Counted from the first letter of the stretch, positions 53,747 to 63,138 are shown. The stretch is DNA of 64,000 nucleotides from Streptomyces sp. NBC_01803 (GCF_035917415.1 NZ_CP109073.1:2267501-2331500), one strand, 5' to 3'. The notes: generated by a model from the letters alone, not told the origin. Numbers and translations: made by a program.

Positions 53747-54191
53747 CCGCTCCCCCACCCGGTCCACCGACGACACGCGCCAGGGCCCCCGGACCGCTCC
53801 GCGGGTTCCGGGGGCTCTCCGCGTCGCTCGCCGGGCCGCGACGCCGGGGATCGCGGCGAACGCCTCCCGCATGTGACCGCACAGCGCCTCCCGGTGGGCG
53901 TCGCCGTCGGCGGCGGACGGCTCGGGGCCGGCCGTCGGCACCCCGGTGGTGACGCTGGGCGCCGACGGCGCGGGGGCGGAGCCGCGCGCCGTGGACACCG
54001 GCTGGCGCGGCGGGCGGACCCGCGCGGCGGAGGGTGTGGCCGCCCTCGCGGTGGGCGGAGTGCCGGGCGGGGTGGTGCCGGACATCCCCGGCGAGGGTCA
54101 CCGCCGCACGCGGGTTGCCGCCGCACGCGGGGAACCGGACCGGCGCCGAAATCGGGGGCGGCCGGAACGGCAGCGCCATTAGGGTGACGGC
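53747..54191. other. Gene-poor stretch after the sigma gene
   Basis: About 445 nt of very GC-rich DNA. Several frames are open on both strands but none has conserved motifs, a good start or balanced composition. A short hairpin (53783-53813, centred on gccccc-ggaccgctccgcggg-ttccgggggc) lies after the repeat and may end the sigma transcript. I see no gene I can support. Confidence 0.45.
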
Positions 54192-54902
54192 ATGCTGAGC
54201 ACCTTGCTGTCCGTGAATCTCGGCCGGGCCGCCGCCTCCGCCGGGACCGAGGCGCCCGACGGCCTGACCGGCATCGACAAGCGGCCGGCCGCCGGACCGG
54301 TCGCGGTGTCCGCGCCGGGACCGAAGGGCACCGGCGGCAGCGGCCTGGCCGGGGACACGATCTGTCACCTGCGCCACCACGGCGGCGACGACCAGGCCGT
54401 CTACGCCTACGCCCGCGAGGACCTGGACCGCTGGGAGGCGGCCCTGGGCCGCAAGCTGACCAACGGCGTCTTCGGCGAGAACCTCACGACCAGCGGCATC
54501 GATGTCAACGGCGCGCGGATCGGGGAGCGGTGGCGGATCGGCCCCGATCTGGTGATCGAGGCCACCTCCGCCCGCACCCCGTGCCGCACCTTCGCGACCT
54601 GGCTCGACGAGCGCGGCTGGATCAAGCGCTTCACGCGCGAGGCCGCGCCCGGCGCGTACTTCCGCGTGATCCGGCCGGGCGTGATCCGGGCCGGGGACCC
54701 GATCGAGATCGTCCACCGGCCCGACCACGAGGTGTCCGTCGCGTTCCTCTTCCGCGCCGAGACCACCGAGCCCGAGCTGCGCCCGCGCGTGCTGGCCGCC
54801 GGAGAGGCGCTGCACCCGCAGGCCCTGCGCAAGGCCCGCGGGTGGGCCACCGAAGCCGCCGGGACTCCCGGATCGGACGGCGCGGACGAGGTCAGGCGCT
54901 GA
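54192..54902 (+). CDS. MOSC-domain protein
   Basis: 236 residues. MOSC (molybdenum-cofactor sulfurase C-terminal) fold, YiiM-like: GIDKRPAAGPVAVSAPGPKG, HHGGDDQAVYAYAREDLDRWE, NGVFGENLTTSGIDV, and TPCRTFATWL with the reactive Cys. These proteins are thought to handle sulfur for metal centres; substrate unknown. ATG at 54192. Its end overlaps the convergent VOC gene by 11 bp. Confidence 0.92.
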   Translation: MLSTLLSVNLGRAAASAGTEAPDGLTGIDKRPAAGPVAVSAPGPKGTGGSGLAGDTICHLRHHGGDDQAVYAYAREDLDRWEAALGRKLTNGVFGENLTTSGIDVNGARIGERWRIGPDLVIEATSARTPCRTFATWLDERGWIKRFTREAAPGAYFRVIRPGVIRAGDPIEIVHRPDHEVSVAFLFRAETTEPELRPRVLAAGEALHPQALRKARGWATEAAGTPGSDGADEVRR

Positions 54903-55299
54903 GGACCTCGACGATCTGCGGAAAGTTCCCGTCGGGGTCCTCGACGGTGGCCAGCAGCACCGGCTCGTCCGGCGACGGCTTGCTGACCGGCCGGATCCAG
55001 CGGACGCCCAGCTCGTTGAGCCGCGCCTCGGCGGCCCTGATGTCGTCCACCTCGAAGTTGAACAGGACGCGGCCCGGCTCCGCCGCCTTCGGGCCGACAT
55101 CGTCCCGGTGCTCGAAGATCAGCCAGGTGCCGCCCAGCTCCAGGGCGAGCATCGGCTCGGACGGCTGCCCGGCGTCGGGCGCGAACGCCGCCCGGTACCA
55201 GTCGTAGAGCCGCCGCGGGTCGGTGCTGCCCAGGACCAGGCCGCCCAGGCGCGGGCTGGTGGCGCCGGGGCCGCCCGTCTCGTTCTCGTCGTTCGTCAT
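54892..55299 (-). CDS. VOC family protein
   Basis: 135 residues. Single glyoxalase-type domain: RLGGLVLGSTDPRRLYDWYRAAFAP, LFNFEVDDIRAAEARLNELGVRWIRP and VEDPDGNFPQIVEVLS at the end. Substrate unknown. Convergent with the MOSC gene. ATG at 55299. Confidence 0.88.
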   Translation of the reverse strand: MTNDENETGGPGATSPRLGGLVLGSTDPRRLYDWYRAAFAPDAGQPSEPMLALELGGTWLIFEHRDDVGPKAAEPGRVLFNFEVDDIRAAEARLNELGVRWIRPVSKPSPDEPVLLATVEDPDGNFPQIVEVLSA

Positions 55300-55691
55300 C
55301 TCGGATCGCTCCTGCCGGTGGGGGTCCAGGGCCGGGGGCCGAGGACCGTGATGGGTCTGGTGACATCCAGACCGGCCGGAGAACGGAAACTCATCGGGCG
55401 GCGGCCAGCGCGTCGCTCAGGGCGCGGGCGTGCGGGTGGCGGCCAGCGCGTCGCTCAGGGCGCGGGCGTGCGGGTGGCGGCGGACGTACCGGGCCGGCCC
55501 GGCGCGATCACGGCCGCGGCGAGGTAGGGGGCGCGGTCCGGCTCCCGGCCGGCCACCTCCGCCACCTCAGCCACCAGGCCGCCGGCGGTGGCCGTGCCGG
55601 GGCATGGTCCCCTCGGACCCGACGAGAAGCCCGCCAAACCCAACCGCCGCGCGCCATGGACAGGTTGGCGAAGTGTCGGGACCCTGCGGAC
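55300..55691. other. Intergenic stretch with a 38-bp duplication and a decayed frame
   Basis: Two exact tandem copies of a 38-bp block (55401-55438 and 55439-55476, beginning GCGGCCAGCGCG). On the minus strand the bases from about 55570 to 55400 read REPDRAPYLAAAVIAP then, in a shifted frame, YVRRHPHARALSDALAA; each duplicated block carries a copy of the ending ARALSDALAA and a stop. This looks like the 3' end of a lost gene. No whole gene seen. Confidence 0.5.
55401..55476. repeat. 38-bp direct tandem duplication
   Basis: The block starting GCGGCCAGCGCGTCGCTCAG occurs at 55401 and again at 55439 without a gap. Since 38 is not a multiple of three it puts the decayed minus-strand frame out of register. 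Confidence 0.95.
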
Positions 55692-56273
55692 ATGGGCTAT
55701 CCCACGCAGCCGGGCAACCCGGGCTTCGGACCGCCGCACTACCCCAGCGCCTACCCGCTGCCCCCGCCACCGTCCTCCGCGCTGCCGCCGACGGCCGGGC
55801 CCGCCCTTGGCCTGATCATCGTGCTGGCCGGACTGCTGGCCCTGGGCCTGGGCATGGCCGTGCTGGACTGGCTGACCTGGGACGACGGCTACGGCGGAAC
55901 GGACTCCGCCGCGCTCAACGGGGTCGCCGGGGCGTACTACCCCGAGGAGGCGCGGGACATGATCGGCGGGTACGAGCACGCCTACCTGCGCTATCTGACC
56001 TGGATGACCGCCTTCGGCGCCGCGCTGACCGCGACCCTGGCGACCTGGCCGCACCCGGGCCCCGGACAGCGGGCGGTGCTGCGCGGGGCGGCCGTCGTGC
56101 TGAGCGTTTTCGGCCTGGTGTCGACGATCGTCGTCGCCACCTCGCTCATCGACATGAGCGAGCTGGACAGCTTCGACGTCTCGGCCGGCCCGTGGGTCGC
56201 GGTCGCCGGCTACGGCGTGATGGCCCTGGGCGCGCTGCTCGGGCCGCCACGCCAGGCCGGGCGCCCGTTCTAG
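55692..56273 (+). CDS. Hypothetical integral membrane protein
   Basis: 193 residues with a Pro/Tyr-rich N-terminus (MGYPTQPGNPGFGPPHYPSA) and four membrane segments: ALGLIIVLAGLLALGLGM, TAFGAALTATLAT, AAVVLSVFGLVSTIVVATSL and VAVAGYGVMALGALLG. Typical of small actinobacterial membrane proteins of unknown role. ATG at 55692; an in-frame ATG at 55656 adds 12 residues. It overlaps the 3' end of hutF by 4 nt convergently. Confidence 0.7.
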   Translation: MGYPTQPGNPGFGPPHYPSAYPLPPPPSSALPPTAGPALGLIIVLAGLLALGLGMAVLDWLTWDDGYGGTDSAALNGVAGAYYPEEARDMIGGYEHAYLRYLTWMTAFGAALTATLATWPHPGPGQRAVLRGAAVVLSVFGLVSTIVVATSLIDMSELDSFDVSAGPWVAVAGYGVMALGALLGPPRQAGRPF

Positions 56274-57622
56274 CCGACCGAGCCGAGGGCGCCGATCGCC
56301 CGGGACAGGGCGTGCGGGACGTCGGGGACGAGCTGGTGGACGCCGTCGCGCACGATGTGCCGCCCGCCGACGACCGTGTGCCGCACATCGGCGCCGGTCG
56401 CGGCGAACACGGCGGCCTCGGCCGCCAGCCGGGGCGGCGGTCCGGCGGTGCGGACGGAGTCCAGGGCGACGGTGGTGAAGTCCGCGAGGCCGCCCGGCTC
56501 CAGGCGGCCGGCCTCCGGCCAGCCGAGCGCGGCGTGGCCGCTCTCGCCGGCGGCGCGCAGGAGCTGGGCGGCGGTGAAGTGGCCACGGACGCGGCTGCTG
56601 AGGCGTTCGTGCATCTCCAGGGCGCGGGCCTCGGCCAGCATGTCGATGACGGCGTGGCTGTCGCTGCCCAGGCACAGCGGGCTGCCCGCGCCGCGCAGCC
56701 GGGCGGCGGGGCCGATGCCGTCGGCGAGGTCGCGTTCGGTGGTGGGGCACAGGCAGGCGGCGGTGCCGGTGCCGCCGAGCAGGCCGATGTCGTCGTCGGT
56801 GAGGTGCGTGGCGTGCACGGCCGTGGTACGGGGGCCGAGCACCCCGTGGTCCGCGAGGAGGCGGGCGGGGGTGCGGCCGTGGACGCGGCGGCAGTCGTCG
56901 TTCTCCCGGGGCTGCTCGGACAGGTGGACGTGGAGCACGGCGTCCCGGTCGGCGGCCCAAGCGGCGACGGTGGCGAGCGCGTCGGCGGGCACGGCCCGCA
57001 CCGAGTGGACGGCGGCGCCGACCCGGGAGGTGTCGTCGCCGCGCAGCGCGGCGGCGCGCTCGGCCCAGGCGTCGGCGGTGCCGTCGGAGAAGCGGAGCTG
57101 CGCGTGGTCCGGCAGCTCGCCGAAGCCGGCGGACAGGTAGCAGGTGTCGAGGAGCGTGATGCGGACGCCGGCCGCCGCCGCGGCGGCGATCAGGGCCCGG
57201 CCCATGGCGTTGGGGTCGCCGTACCGGGCGCCGCCGCGGTCGTGGTGCAGATAGTGGAACTCCCCGACGCAGGTGATGCCCACCAGCGCCATCTCGGCGT
57301 AGACGGCGCGCGCGAGCTCGAAGTAGGAGTCCGGAGTGAGGTCCTGGGAGAGCGCGTACATGGAGCTGCGCCAGGTCCAGAAGGTGCCGCTGCCGATCTG
57401 GACACTGGAGCGCAGCGCGCGGTGGAAGCAGTGGCTGTGGGCGTTGGCGAACCCGGGCAGGGTCAGCCCCCGCAACGCGACGGCCCCCGCAGGGGGCCGC
57501 TCCACCCCGGCGCGCACGTCGGTGACGCGGCCGGTGGCGGCGGTCCTGATCAGCACCCCGGGCTCGACGGTGTCATGGAACCAGGCGTGCTCGGCCCAGT
57601 AGATCTGCGCGGTCAGGGACAC
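56270..57622 (-). CDS. hutF: Formimidoylglutamate deiminase
   Basis: 450 residues. Zinc amidohydrolase that turns N-formimino-L-glutamate into N-formyl-L-glutamate and ammonia in histidine degradation. Seen: TLPGFANAHSHCFHRALR (two metal His), VGEFHYLHHD, HVHLSEQPREN and LCLGSDSHAVIDML with the last Asp. Length and motifs match Streptomyces HutF. Starts with GTG at 57622. No hutI, hutU or hutG lies beside it in this window, so the pathway genes are elsewhere or lost. Confidence 0.95.
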   Translation of the reverse strand: MSLTAQIYWAEHAWFHDTVEPGVLIRTAATGRVTDVRAGVERPPAGAVALRGLTLPGFANAHSHCFHRALRSSVQIGSGTFWTWRSSMYALSQDLTPDSYFELARAVYAEMALVGITCVGEFHYLHHDRGGARYGDPNAMGRALIAAAAAAGVRITLLDTCYLSAGFGELPDHAQLRFSDGTADAWAERAAALRGDDTSRVGAAVHSVRAVPADALATVAAWAADRDAVLHVHLSEQPRENDDCRRVHGRTPARLLADHGVLGPRTTAVHATHLTDDDIGLLGGTGTAACLCPTTERDLADGIGPAARLRGAGSPLCLGSDSHAVIDMLAEARALEMHERLSSRVRGHFTAAQLLRAAGESGHAALGWPEAGRLEPGGLADFTTVALDSVRTAGPPPRLAAEAAVFAATGADVRHTVVGGRHIVRDGVHQLVPDVPHALSRAIGALGSVG

Positions 57623-58185
57623 ACCAGGACCTCCACTCCCTCGATGAGCACGCCGCCCGCCGGGACGGGGACGGGCACCCGCCCGGTGCGAGTACCCGCG
57701 AGCCGGCCGTCACGCACGTCATCCCGGCCACCGTATCCACCGGGCGTCCCCGGTCGCGTCCGGTCCACCCCCGCCGACCCCGCCAGCCCAGCCGCCCCCG
57801 TCAGCCCAGTCCGCCCAGTCCACCCCGCCGCCCCCGTCCGCCCCGCCGACTCCGTCCGCCCAGTCCACCCCGCCGCCCCCGTCCGCCCCGCCGACTCCGT
57901 CCGCCCAGCCCACCCCGCCGCCCCAGCGCACCCCGCCGACCCCATCCACCCAGCCCACCCGCCGACCCCGTCAGCCCAGTCCACCCTTCGGCCCGGTCCG
58001 CCCCGCCGACCCAGTCCACCCAGCCCACCCAGCGCACCCCGCCGACCCCGTCAGCCCAGCCACCCAGCCGACCCGCCGACCCGCCGACCCAGTCCGTCCC
58101 GTCCGCCCCGCGCCGTCCGCCTCGTCAACCCGGTCACGGGTCCTCCGCCGTTCTCCGCCGCCCGTGCTTGGCTTGGCGGTGCATG
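57623..58185. other. Gene-poor GC repeat region upstream of hutF
   Basis: No convincing gene. It is dominated by CCGCCCAGTCC-type repeats (57780-58080) with three annotated 45-bp units. A minus-strand open frame from about 57984 to 57613 reads as collagen-like Gly/Trp/Ala triplets. Its stop overlaps the hutF GTG. I judge it an artefact of the repeat composition, though its 3' end (GGVLIEGVEVLVCP) may be the tail of a lost gene. Confidence 0.55.
57811..57920. repeat. 45-bp tandem repeat, about 2.4 copies
   Basis: Two exact copies (57811-57855, 57856-57900) beginning CCGCCCAGTCCACCCCGCC, followed at 57901 by a partial third. 45 is a multiple of three, so frames stay open on both strands. Confidence 0.9.
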
Positions 58186-58541
58186 GTGCTGTCCACCCGC
58201 CGTGACGCGGCCGTCCGGGCCCTCGTGGCCCGCCGTCTCCGCACCGACAACCACCCGCTGGCCGCCCCGCTCGACCTGCGCGGCGTACGGGAAGCCGCCA
58301 TCTCCCTCCATGCTGCCTTCGACGCGGTCCTCGCGCGCGGCCAGCCGGTGCCGCACACCTTCGCCACGAAGGCCGGCCCTCGCGCTCCTGCGGCCCGGCG
58401 TCTACGGCTGCACGGGTGGACGAGGCGGAGGGGACGGACGGCGAGGTCGCGTTCACCACGCTCCGCCGCCCGCCGACCCTGGCCGAGCTGATCGCGGAGC
58501 ACGGCGGGGACGGCGGGGACCGATTGGGGGGTTACCCCTAG
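58186..58541 (+). pseudogene. Decayed fold-type III PLP-enzyme (decarboxylase-like) remnant
   Basis: The frame from 58186 reads LSTRRDAAVRALVARRLRTD, PLAAPLDLRGVREAAISLHA and ARGQPVPHTFATKAG, resembling the start of LysA-type/alanine-racemase-fold PLP proteins whose catalytic Lys lies in HTFAxKA. The text is then lost; a second frame gives LALLRPGVYGC and a third VAFTTLRRPPTLAELIAEHG ending at TAG 58539-58541. The middle of the gene is deleted and two frameshifts are present, so it is a remnant. Confidence 0.45.
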
Positions 58542-58576
58542 TGCCGAAGGCCGGAGGCCGCCGTACGGTGAGGGGC

Positions 58577-59014
58577 ATGATGAGTGGCCGTGACCCGGAG
58601 CTGAACCACGACTCCGACCTCAGGCGGGATCTTGACGCCGCTGTGCAGACCCGCAAGGAGCTCGGGGAGACCTACGAGTCGGAGCTGATCGACTCGTTCC
58701 TGGAGAAGGTCGAGCAGCGCATCGACGCCAGCGTGGACAAGCGCGTGCGCCGTCAGCTCGCCGAGCAACAGATGGTCATCGCGCGCGGCGGCCGTCCGGC
58801 GTCGCCGGGCGGCTCGGAGAGCCACGGGCCGGGCGCCGCGTTCGGCCTCGCCGCGCTCTCGCTGGTGCTGGCGATCCCGCTGTCCGCCATCGCCGCCGTG
58901 CAGACGGGCCTGGCCGGGATGCTGATCTGCTGGATCGGCATCGTGGGCGTCAACGCCTGCTACGCGGGCGGGAAGCTGTTCAACCGCGAGACCCGCCCGA
59001 ACGACTGGGAATGA
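58577..59014 (+). CDS. Small membrane protein of unknown function
   Basis: 145 residues. Helical, charged N-terminal half (ELNHDSDLRRDLDAAVQTRKELGETYESELIDSFLEKVEQRI) and two hydrophobic segments (AAFGLAALSLVLAIPLSAIAA and LAGMLICWIGIVGVNACYAGG). Conserved type of Streptomyces integral membrane protein; unknown role. Starts ATG ATG at 58577/58580. Confidence 0.8.
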   Translation: MMSGRDPELNHDSDLRRDLDAAVQTRKELGETYESELIDSFLEKVEQRIDASVDKRVRRQLAEQQMVIARGGRPASPGGSESHGPGAAFGLAALSLVLAIPLSAIAAVQTGLAGMLICWIGIVGVNACYAGGKLFNRETRPNDWE

Positions 59015-59301
59015 GGCGGCACAGAGACGGCCTGGGGCGGCCGGGGGGCAGCCGGGAAAGAATTGGCGGGGACCGCCGCACCCCGGTGTGAACACCAGGG
59101 GCGGGACGACGGCGGTCCCCGCGGGGACACGGGCCGGGTCGGGGCCTCGCGTCCGGGCGACCAGGGAGGTCCGGGAGCCGCTCCGGAGGTCCTTGGTGCC
59201 GACATCCAGAACTCTGCCGGACCGGTGTTAACGTCGCGTTGCCCAGCCGTGACACTTCGGGATCTCTTGCCCAACCAGGTCGCGTCCGGCCACCTGACCT
59301 G

Positions 59302-60693
59302 TCACTTCTCGCCGACCCCGCCCGCCAGGAAAGCCAGCAGGTCCTGCCGGCTGACCACCCCGGTCGGCTTGCCCTCCACCAGTACCACCGCCGCGTCCGC
59401 GTCCCGCAGCACGGCCATCAGGTCGCCCACCGGCTCCCCGGAGCCCACATGCGGCAGCGGCGTGGTCATGTGCTGCTCCAGCCGGTCCGCCAGCGCCGCC
59501 TTCTGCGTGAACAGGGCGTCGAGCAGCTCGCGTTCGACCACCGAGCCGACGATCTCGGCCGCCATCACGTCCGGGTGCCCGGCGCCCGGCTTGACCACCG
59601 GCATCTGCGAGACGCCGTACTCGCGCAGCACCTCGATCGCCTCGCCCACCGTCTCGTCGGGGTGCATGTGCACCAGGGACGGCATGCCGCCGTCCTTGCT
59701 CCGCAGCACGTCGGCCACCCGCGTCTGGGGCTCGCCGCCCTCCAGGAAGCCGTAGTCGGCCATCCACTCGTCGTTGAAGATCTTGCTGAGGTAGCCGCGC
59801 CCGCCGTCCGGGAGCAGCACCACCACCACGTCCTCCGGGCCCAGCCGCCGCGCCACCGTCAGGGCGGCGGCGACCGCCATCCCGCAGGAGCCGCCGACCA
59901 GCAGCCCTTCCTCGCGGGCCAGCCGCCGCGTCATCTGGAAGGACTCCTTGTCGGAGACCGCGACGATCTCGTCCGCGATGTCCCGGTCGTACGCCTCGGG
60001 CCAGAAGTCCTCGCCGACGCCCTCCACCAGATACGGGCGGCCGGAGCCGCCGGAGTACACCGAGCCCTCGGGGTCGGCGCCGACGACTCGCACCCGCCCG
60101 CCGCTGACCTCCTTCAGATAGCGGCCGGTACCGGTGATGGTGCCGCCGGTGCCGACGCCGGCGACGAAGTGCGTCAGCCGCCCGTCGGTCTGCCGCCAGG
60201 TCTCGGGGCCGGTGGTCTCGTAGTGGGAGAGCGCGTTGTTCGGGTTGCTGTACTGGTCGGGCTTCCACGCCCCCGGCGTCTCGCGGACCAGCCGGTCGGA
60301 GACGTTGTAATACGAGTCGGGGTGTTCGGGGTCGACGGCCGTGGGGCAGACGACGACCTCGGCGCCGTAGGCGCGCATCACGTTGATCTTGTCCGCGGAG
60401 ACCTTGTCCGGGCAGACGAAGACGCAGCGGTAGCCCTTCTGTTGGGCCACGATCGCCAGGCCGACCCCGGTGTTGCCGGACGTCGGCTCGACGATCACAC
60501 CGCCGGGCCCCAGCTCCCCGGACCGCTCGGCCGCCTCGATCATCCGCAGCGCGATCCGGTCCTTCACCGAGCCGCCCGGGTTGAAGTACTCCACCTTGGC
60601 CAGCACGGTGGCCGCGATACCGGCCGTGACCTCGGTCAGCCGCACCAGTGGGGTGTTGCCGACAAGATCGATCATCGACTCGTGATACTGCAC
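59302..60693 (-). CDS. Cystathionine beta-synthase
   Basis: 463 residues. PLP enzyme joining serine (or O-acetylserine) and homocysteine. Catalytic Lys in YFNPGGSVKDRIALRM, PLP-contact TSGNTGVGLAIVAQQKGY, phosphate loop GVGTGGTITGTGRYLK, then two CBS domains (residues 340-463) with MVHMHPDETVGEAIEVL-like start SLVHMHPDETVGEAIEVLR and VVSRQDLLAFL. With AhcY upstream in the window it links the methionine cycle to cysteine. ATG at 60693. Confidence 0.95.
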   Translation of the reverse strand: MQYHESMIDLVGNTPLVRLTEVTAGIAATVLAKVEYFNPGGSVKDRIALRMIEAAERSGELGPGGVIVEPTSGNTGVGLAIVAQQKGYRCVFVCPDKVSADKINVMRAYGAEVVVCPTAVDPEHPDSYYNVSDRLVRETPGAWKPDQYSNPNNALSHYETTGPETWRQTDGRLTHFVAGVGTGGTITGTGRYLKEVSGGRVRVVGADPEGSVYSGGSGRPYLVEGVGEDFWPEAYDRDIADEIVAVSDKESFQMTRRLAREEGLLVGGSCGMAVAAALTVARRLGPEDVVVVLLPDGGRGYLSKIFNDEWMADYGFLEGGEPQTRVADVLRSKDGGMPSLVHMHPDETVGEAIEVLREYGVSQMPVVKPGAGHPDVMAAEIVGSVVERELLDALFTQKAALADRLEQHMTTPLPHVGSGEPVGDLMAVLRDADAAVVLVEGKPTGVVSRQDLLAFLAGGVGEK

Positions 60694-60829
60694 CTGGGTC
60701 TCCGCATGTCAGGGGCGGGTTCCTCCGCCCTCTCCCCGCAGCCTATTGCGTTGCGCGGTAGCTCGCGTTGGGCACCACTCAAGTGAAGATCCGGTCCGGC
60801 GGTGAGTCGGAGGCAAGTCGGGAGCGGCC

Positions 60830-61870
60830 ATGTCGAGGGCGAGAGTGGCACGGAGGATCGCGACCGCGGCGGCGTTCGGCGGTGGTGGGATCAGTCTGGT
60901 GGGAGGCGCGGCGGCCGGCCTGGTCCTGACCGAGATGCGGTATGCGAGGCGGCGGGTGGGCCACGGGCAGGACACCGAGCCGCCGGTCGCCGAGGGCCTG
61001 TACGGGACGGCGTTCGCCGCCGGCCGCCGGGCGCCGTGGCGGCTGGCCATGCTGGGCGACTCGACGGCCGCCGGGCTCGGCGTGCGGAGCGCCGGGCAGA
61101 CGCCGGGCGCGCTGCTGGCCTCGGGGCTCGCGGCGGCCTCCGAGCGCCCGGTCGAGTTGCACAGTGTGGCGCTCTCGGGCGCCAGATCGGCCGATCTCGA
61201 ACGGCAGGTCTCGCTGCTGCTGACCGAGCCGGGCCGGGCGCCGGTTCCCGACGCCTGCGTCATCATGATCGGCGCCAACGACATCACCGGCCGGGTCCCG
61301 CCGGCCCGTTCGGTCAAGCACCTGTCGGACGCGGTGGCCCGGCTGCGCACGGCCGGCTGCCAGGTGATCGTGGCCACCTGTCCCGACCTGGGCTCGGTCG
61401 AGCCGGTCGGGCAGCCCCTGCGCTGGATCGCGCGCCGGCTGTGCCGGCAGCTCGCGGCGGCCCAGACGATCGCGGTGGTGGAGTTGGGCGGCCGGACGGT
61501 GTCGCTGGGCACGCTCCTGGGACCGGAGTTCGCCGCCAACCCGCGCGAGCTGTTCGGCCCCGACCGCTACCATCCCTCGGCCGAGGGATACGCGACGGCC
61601 GCCATGGCGATCCTGCCCACGCTGTGCGCCACGCTCGGCACGTGGCCGGAGGAGGAGCGCGCGGAGGCCCGCCGCAGGGAGCGGCTGCTGCCCGTGGCGG
61701 ACGCGGCGGTCAAGGCCGCGGCGGAGGGTGGCACGGAGGTCAGCGCGGCGCGGGCCGTGGGCCGGCGCGCGCCATGGGCGCTGCTCAGCCGCCGGCGGCG
61801 CCGCCCGCTGCCGGAGCAGGACCAGGATCACGTTCCCGTGCAGGTGACACACACCGCTACCAGCGGGTAA
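60830..61870 (+). CDS. SGNH/GDSL hydrolase family protein
   Basis: 346 residues. N-terminal membrane anchor or signal (residues 12-34), then SGNH esterase blocks: LAMLGDSTAAGLGV with the nucleophile Ser, CVIMIGANDITGRV with Asn, and DRYHPSAEGYATAA with Asp/His. Basic, disordered tail. Likely an extracytoplasmic esterase; substrate unknown. Followed 47 nt later by a thiolase gene. Confidence 0.9.
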   Translation: MSRARVARRIATAAAFGGGGISLVGGAAAGLVLTEMRYARRRVGHGQDTEPPVAEGLYGTAFAAGRRAPWRLAMLGDSTAAGLGVRSAGQTPGALLASGLAAASERPVELHSVALSGARSADLERQVSLLLTEPGRAPVPDACVIMIGANDITGRVPPARSVKHLSDAVARLRTAGCQVIVATCPDLGSVEPVGQPLRWIARRLCRQLAAAQTIAVVELGGRTVSLGTLLGPEFAANPRELFGPDRYHPSAEGYATAAMAILPTLCATLGTWPEEERAEARRRERLLPVADAAVKAAAEGGTEVSAARAVGRRAPWALLSRRRRRPLPEQDQDHVPVQVTHTATSG

Positions 61871-61917
61871 TTTCGCGACGAGAGCTCGTCCGAGCAGCAG
61901 CCGCCTGGAGGTCCCCC

Positions 61918-63138
61918 GTGCCCGAAGCAGTGATCGTCTCCGCCGCCCGTTCACCGATCGGCCGCGCCTTCAAGGGGTCGCTGAAGGACCTGCGCCCCGA
62001 CGACCTGACCGCGACGATCGTGCAGGCCGCGCTCGACCAGGTCCCCGGCCTCGACCCGGCCGACATCGACGACCTGATGCTGGGCTGCGGCCTGCCGGGC
62101 GGCGAGCAGGGCCACAACCTCGGCCGCGTCGTCGCCGTCCAACTCGGCCTGGACCAGCTCCCGGGCTGTACGGTCACGCGGTACTGCTCGTCCTCGCTCC
62201 AGACCACGCGGATGGCGTTCCACGCGATCAAGGCCGGCGAGGGCGACGTCTTCATCTCGGCCGGCGTCGAGATGGTCTCCCGCAGCGTCAACGGCACCTC
62301 GGACAACATGGAGGGCACCCACAACCCGCTCTTCGGGACGGCCGAGACCCGCACCGCCCAGCGCGCCGAGACGGCCGGGGAGGGCTGGCACGACCCGCGC
62401 CAGGACGGCGAGCTGCCGGACATCTACATCTCGATGGGCCAGACCGCGGAGAACCTGGCCCGTATCAAGGGCGTCACCCGGCAGGACATGGATGAGTTCG
62501 CCGTCCGCTCGCAGAACCTCGCCGAGAAGGCCATCGCCGACGGCTTCTGGCAGCGCGAGATCACCCCGGTGACGTTGCCGGACGGCTCGGTCGTCAGCGC
62601 GGACGACGGCCCCCGCCCCGGCGTCACGATGGACGGCGTGGCCGGTCTGAAGCCCGTCTTCCGCCCCGACGGCATGGTCACGGCGGGCAACGCCTGCCCG
62701 CTGAACGACGGTGCCGCCGCGCTGGTCGTCATGTCGGACACCAAGGCCCGGGAGTTGGGCCTGACGCCGCTGGCGCGGATCGTGGCCACCGGCGTCTCCG
62801 GCCTGTCGCCCGAGATCATGGGCTACGGCCCGGTCGCCGCGTCGCAACAGGCGCTGGCCCGCGCCGGGATGACCATCGACGACATCGATCTGGTCGAGAT
62901 CAACGAGGCGTTCGCCGCTCAGGTCATCCCCTCCTACCGTGACCTGGGCATTGACGTCGACCGGCTGAACGTGAACGGCGGCGCCATCGCGGTCGGCCAC
63001 CCGTTCGGCATGACGGGCGCCCGAATCGCGACTACGCTCATCAACTCGTTGCGGTGGCACGACAAGCAGTTCGCCCTGGAGACCATGTGCGTCGGCGGTG
63101 GCCAGGGTATGGCCATGATCCTGGAGCGACTGAGCTGA
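61918..63138 (+). CDS. Acetyl-CoA C-acetyltransferase (thiolase)
   Basis: 406 residues. Thiolase fold with VIVSAARSPIGRAFKGSL, the nucleophile Cys in TVTRYCSSSLQT, EINEAFAAQVIPS, GGAIAVGHPFGMTGAR and the second Cys in CVGGGQGMAMIL. Acts in beta-oxidation or acetoacetyl-CoA formation. GTG at 61918 with GGAGG 6 nt upstream; the larger open frame upstream overlaps SGNH and is not used. Confidence 0.96.
   Translation: MPEAVIVSAARSPIGRAFKGSLKDLRPDDLTATIVQAALDQVPGLDPADIDDLMLGCGLPGGEQGHNLGRVVAVQLGLDQLPGCTVTRYCSSSLQTTRMAFHAIKAGEGDVFISAGVEMVSRSVNGTSDNMEGTHNPLFGTAETRTAQRAETAGEGWHDPRQDGELPDIYISMGQTAENLARIKGVTRQDMDEFAVRSQNLAEKAIADGFWQREITPVTLPDGSVVSADDGPRPGVTMDGVAGLKPVFRPDGMVTAGNACPLNDGAAALVVMSDTKARELGLTPLARIVATGVSGLSPEIMGYGPVAASQQALARAGMTIDDIDLVEINEAFAAQVIPSYRDLGIDVDRLNVNGGAIAVGHPFGMTGARIATTLINSLRWHDKQFALETMCVGGGQGMAMILERLS

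Noticed and set aside
53873..54187. Open frames between the sigma gene and the MOSC gene
   Set aside because: Arg/Gly-rich, no conserved motif, no ribosome binding site on either strand.
57613..57984. A collagen-like minus-strand frame touching the hutF start
   Set aside because: It is made by the 45-bp GC repeats; residue pattern follows the repeat and there is no proper start context.
55430..59014. A 1,194-codon plus-strand frame
   Set aside because: It is the antisense of hutF plus the GC repeats; only the final 145 codons (58577-59014) are a gene.
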